The translations under genes and the position numbers were made by a program. A stretch of 13,911 nt of DNA from JAWLGW01 sp964569055 (lineage in GTDB: Bacteria > Planctomycetota > J058): assembly GCA_964569055.1 (NCBI GenBank), contig CAZMSZ010000187.1, positions 1 through 13,911 of the forward strand, read 5' to 3'. The stretch's first letter is position 1. Each line of letters begins with the position of its first letter. The notes beneath the pieces were generated by a model that ran no database searches, was not told the origin of the DNA, and worked only from the letters and a program-made list of their open reading frames with translations. Shown piece after piece: positions 12,951 through 13,911 of the stretch.

Positions 12951-13217
12951 ATGAGGATCCTGATCTACGGCGACCCGCTCCACGGCTTCGAGTTCGTGGG
13001 ACCGTTCGCCGACGACGACGCGGCCAAGGACTGGGCGACGGTCAATGAGGTTCATGGCTGGCGCACCGTCGAGCCGGAGGACCCGAGCCGGCGGGACCGG
13101 CTCCGGGCTGCACCCCTCTGCCGCGACTGTGGCTGCCCCATCGACCGCCATCCCGACGATCACGGCGCTGACTGCCCCTCGGCCAGTTGGTCGACGTGGC
13201 ACTCCGAGGTGAGGTAG
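12951..13217 (+). CDS. Small hypothetical protein with a possible zinc knuckle
   Basis: This 88-residue protein is not assigned. The N-terminal part, MRILIYGDPLHGFEFVGPF followed by an acidic helix (ADDDAAKDWATVNEVHG), looks like a small alpha/beta fold in which 'GPF…A…WA' recurs in uncharacterised phage and accessory proteins. The C-terminus carries CRDCGCPIDRHPDDHGADC, whose Cys and His residues could hold one zinc ion. The ATG at 12951 follows GGGGTGATC (12940-12948), which matches the extended anti-SD complement GGAGGTGATC well with about 7 bases of aligned spacing. It lies 111 bp after the helicase gene and converges with the sigma-factor gene 40 bp beyond. A helper of the helicase module is possible but unproven. 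Confidence 0.62.
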   Translation: MRILIYGDPLHGFEFVGPFADDDAAKDWATVNEVHGWRTVEPEDPSRRDRLRAAPLCRDCGCPIDRHPDDHGADCPSASWSTWHSEVR

Positions 13218-13257
13218 CCAACGGCTCGAGGCCGGGGACTCGCCTCGCGCCCGAACG

Positions 13258-13899
13258 TCACCCGTCGAGCAGGCGGGCCAGGAGGCGGAGCTCGAGCTCG
13301 TACTCGTGGGAGGTGGCGCTGTAGCTCCACACCTCTTCGCGCAGGTAGCCGATCAGCTTGCGCTTGCCGCGATGCACGCGCTGCTTGACCACGCCGAGGG
13401 GGACGCGGAGGCGGTCGGCGATCTCGCGCTGGGGGAGCTCGTCGAGGAAGAACAGGCGGAGGGCCACGAAGTAGGGCGGGTGCTCGCGCTCGACGCGGGC
13501 CAGGGCGGCGCGGAGCAGGGCGGCCAGCCACTCGCGGTCGAAGGTCTCGTCGGGCTCCTCGGCGGCGACCTCGGCCTCGCGCTCGCCTAGGGGCTGGACC
13601 TGGCCGCCGCCTCGCTTGGCCGCGTGCTGGCGCTCGAGGTGCTTGCCGAGCTGGTTGCGCGCGATCGCGAACACCAGGCCGCGGAAGCGTCCGCGGTCGC
13701 TCGCGGCTTGGGTCAGCGCCCGGCCGGTGAGGGCCACGAGCACCTCTTGGGCCACGTCCTCGGCCTCGGCGCCCAGGCCGCGCCGCTCGAGGTACGAGAC
13801 CACCGCCGGGCGGTACTTCTCGCACAGCGCGCGCAGCGCGCTCGCCTCGCCGGCGCGCGCGGCGGCGACCACGCTCCAGTGCGTCGCGGACAGGCTCAC
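13258..13899 (-). CDS. ECF-type RNA polymerase sigma factor
   Basis: This 213-residue sigma-70-family protein has region 2 around LCEKYRPAVVSYLERRGLGA and AEDVAQEVLVAL, with RGRFRGLVFAIARNQLGKHL continuing it. Region 4 is the helix-turn-helix LPQREIADRLRVPLGVVKQR followed by VHRGKRKLIGYL. The opening ATHWSVVAAAR and a ~25-residue tail after region 4 (EYELELRLLARLLDG) are features I associate with the ECF group abundant in Planctomycetota and some Acidobacteria, so this is weak taxonomic evidence. Such factors redirect transcription to a small regulon; no anti-sigma or kinase partner is visible, though one may lie outside the window. The GTG at 13899 has GAGG (13907-13904) four bases upstream. 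The window ends 12 bases before it, so its promoter is not seen. Confidence 0.88.
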   Translation of the reverse strand: MSLSATHWSVVAAARAGEASALRALCEKYRPAVVSYLERRGLGAEAEDVAQEVLVALTGRALTQAASDRGRFRGLVFAIARNQLGKHLERQHAAKRGGGQVQPLGEREAEVAAEEPDETFDREWLAALLRAALARVEREHPPYFVALRLFFLDELPQREIADRLRVPLGVVKQRVHRGKRKLIGYLREEVWSYSATSHEYELELRLLARLLDG

Positions 13900-13911
13900 G
13901 GCGCCTCGCCT

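Overview
The window is very GC-rich DNA with strong G/C bias at third codon positions and frequent GTG/TTG starts. The ECF sigma factor of the 'THWSVV' type, the lipoprotein metalloprotease, the MshEN/GspE-N-like repeat protein and the M48 protease suggest a large-genome environmental bacterium such as a member of Planctomycetota or Myxococcota. No rRNA, tRNA or single-copy marker is present, so this placement is an inference.

Layout. Positions 1-210 may hold the 3' end of a + strand gene. Three minus-strand genes follow: an exported zinc metalloprotease lipoprotein (176-1408), an M48 metallopeptidase with a C-terminal PH-like domain (1590-2906), and a thioredoxin-like [2Fe-2S] ferredoxin (3207-3605). 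The last two are separated by a 300-bp gap with hexanucleotide repeats and several palindromes. Divergently, on the + strand, come a 160-residue protein made of four about 30-residue repeats (3730-4212) and an exported HAD/lipin-like phosphatase (4369-5265).

A metabolic block follows on the + strand: an aldehyde dehydrogenase (5339-6805), a PreA-like dihydropyrimidine dehydrogenase (7051-8166) and a beta-ureidopropionase-like amidohydrolase (8203-9072). Together they cover the first and third steps of reductive uracil/thymine breakdown, and possibly removal of the semialdehyde product. The electron-input subunit (PreT), the dihydropyrimidinase and the beta-alanine aminotransferase are not in the window.

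Downstream the character changes. Four 44-bp tandem repeats with a palindromic core (9138-9306) lead into a TTG-started Cys-cluster protein (9342-9707). Next is a 1029-residue PLD-nuclease/SF2-helicase/DUF3427 protein (9750-12839), then a small protein with a possible zinc knuckle (12951-13217). This looks like an accessory module, plausibly for defence or DNA processing, and it is the best candidate for something undescribed. A convergent ECF sigma-factor gene (13258-13899) closes the window.
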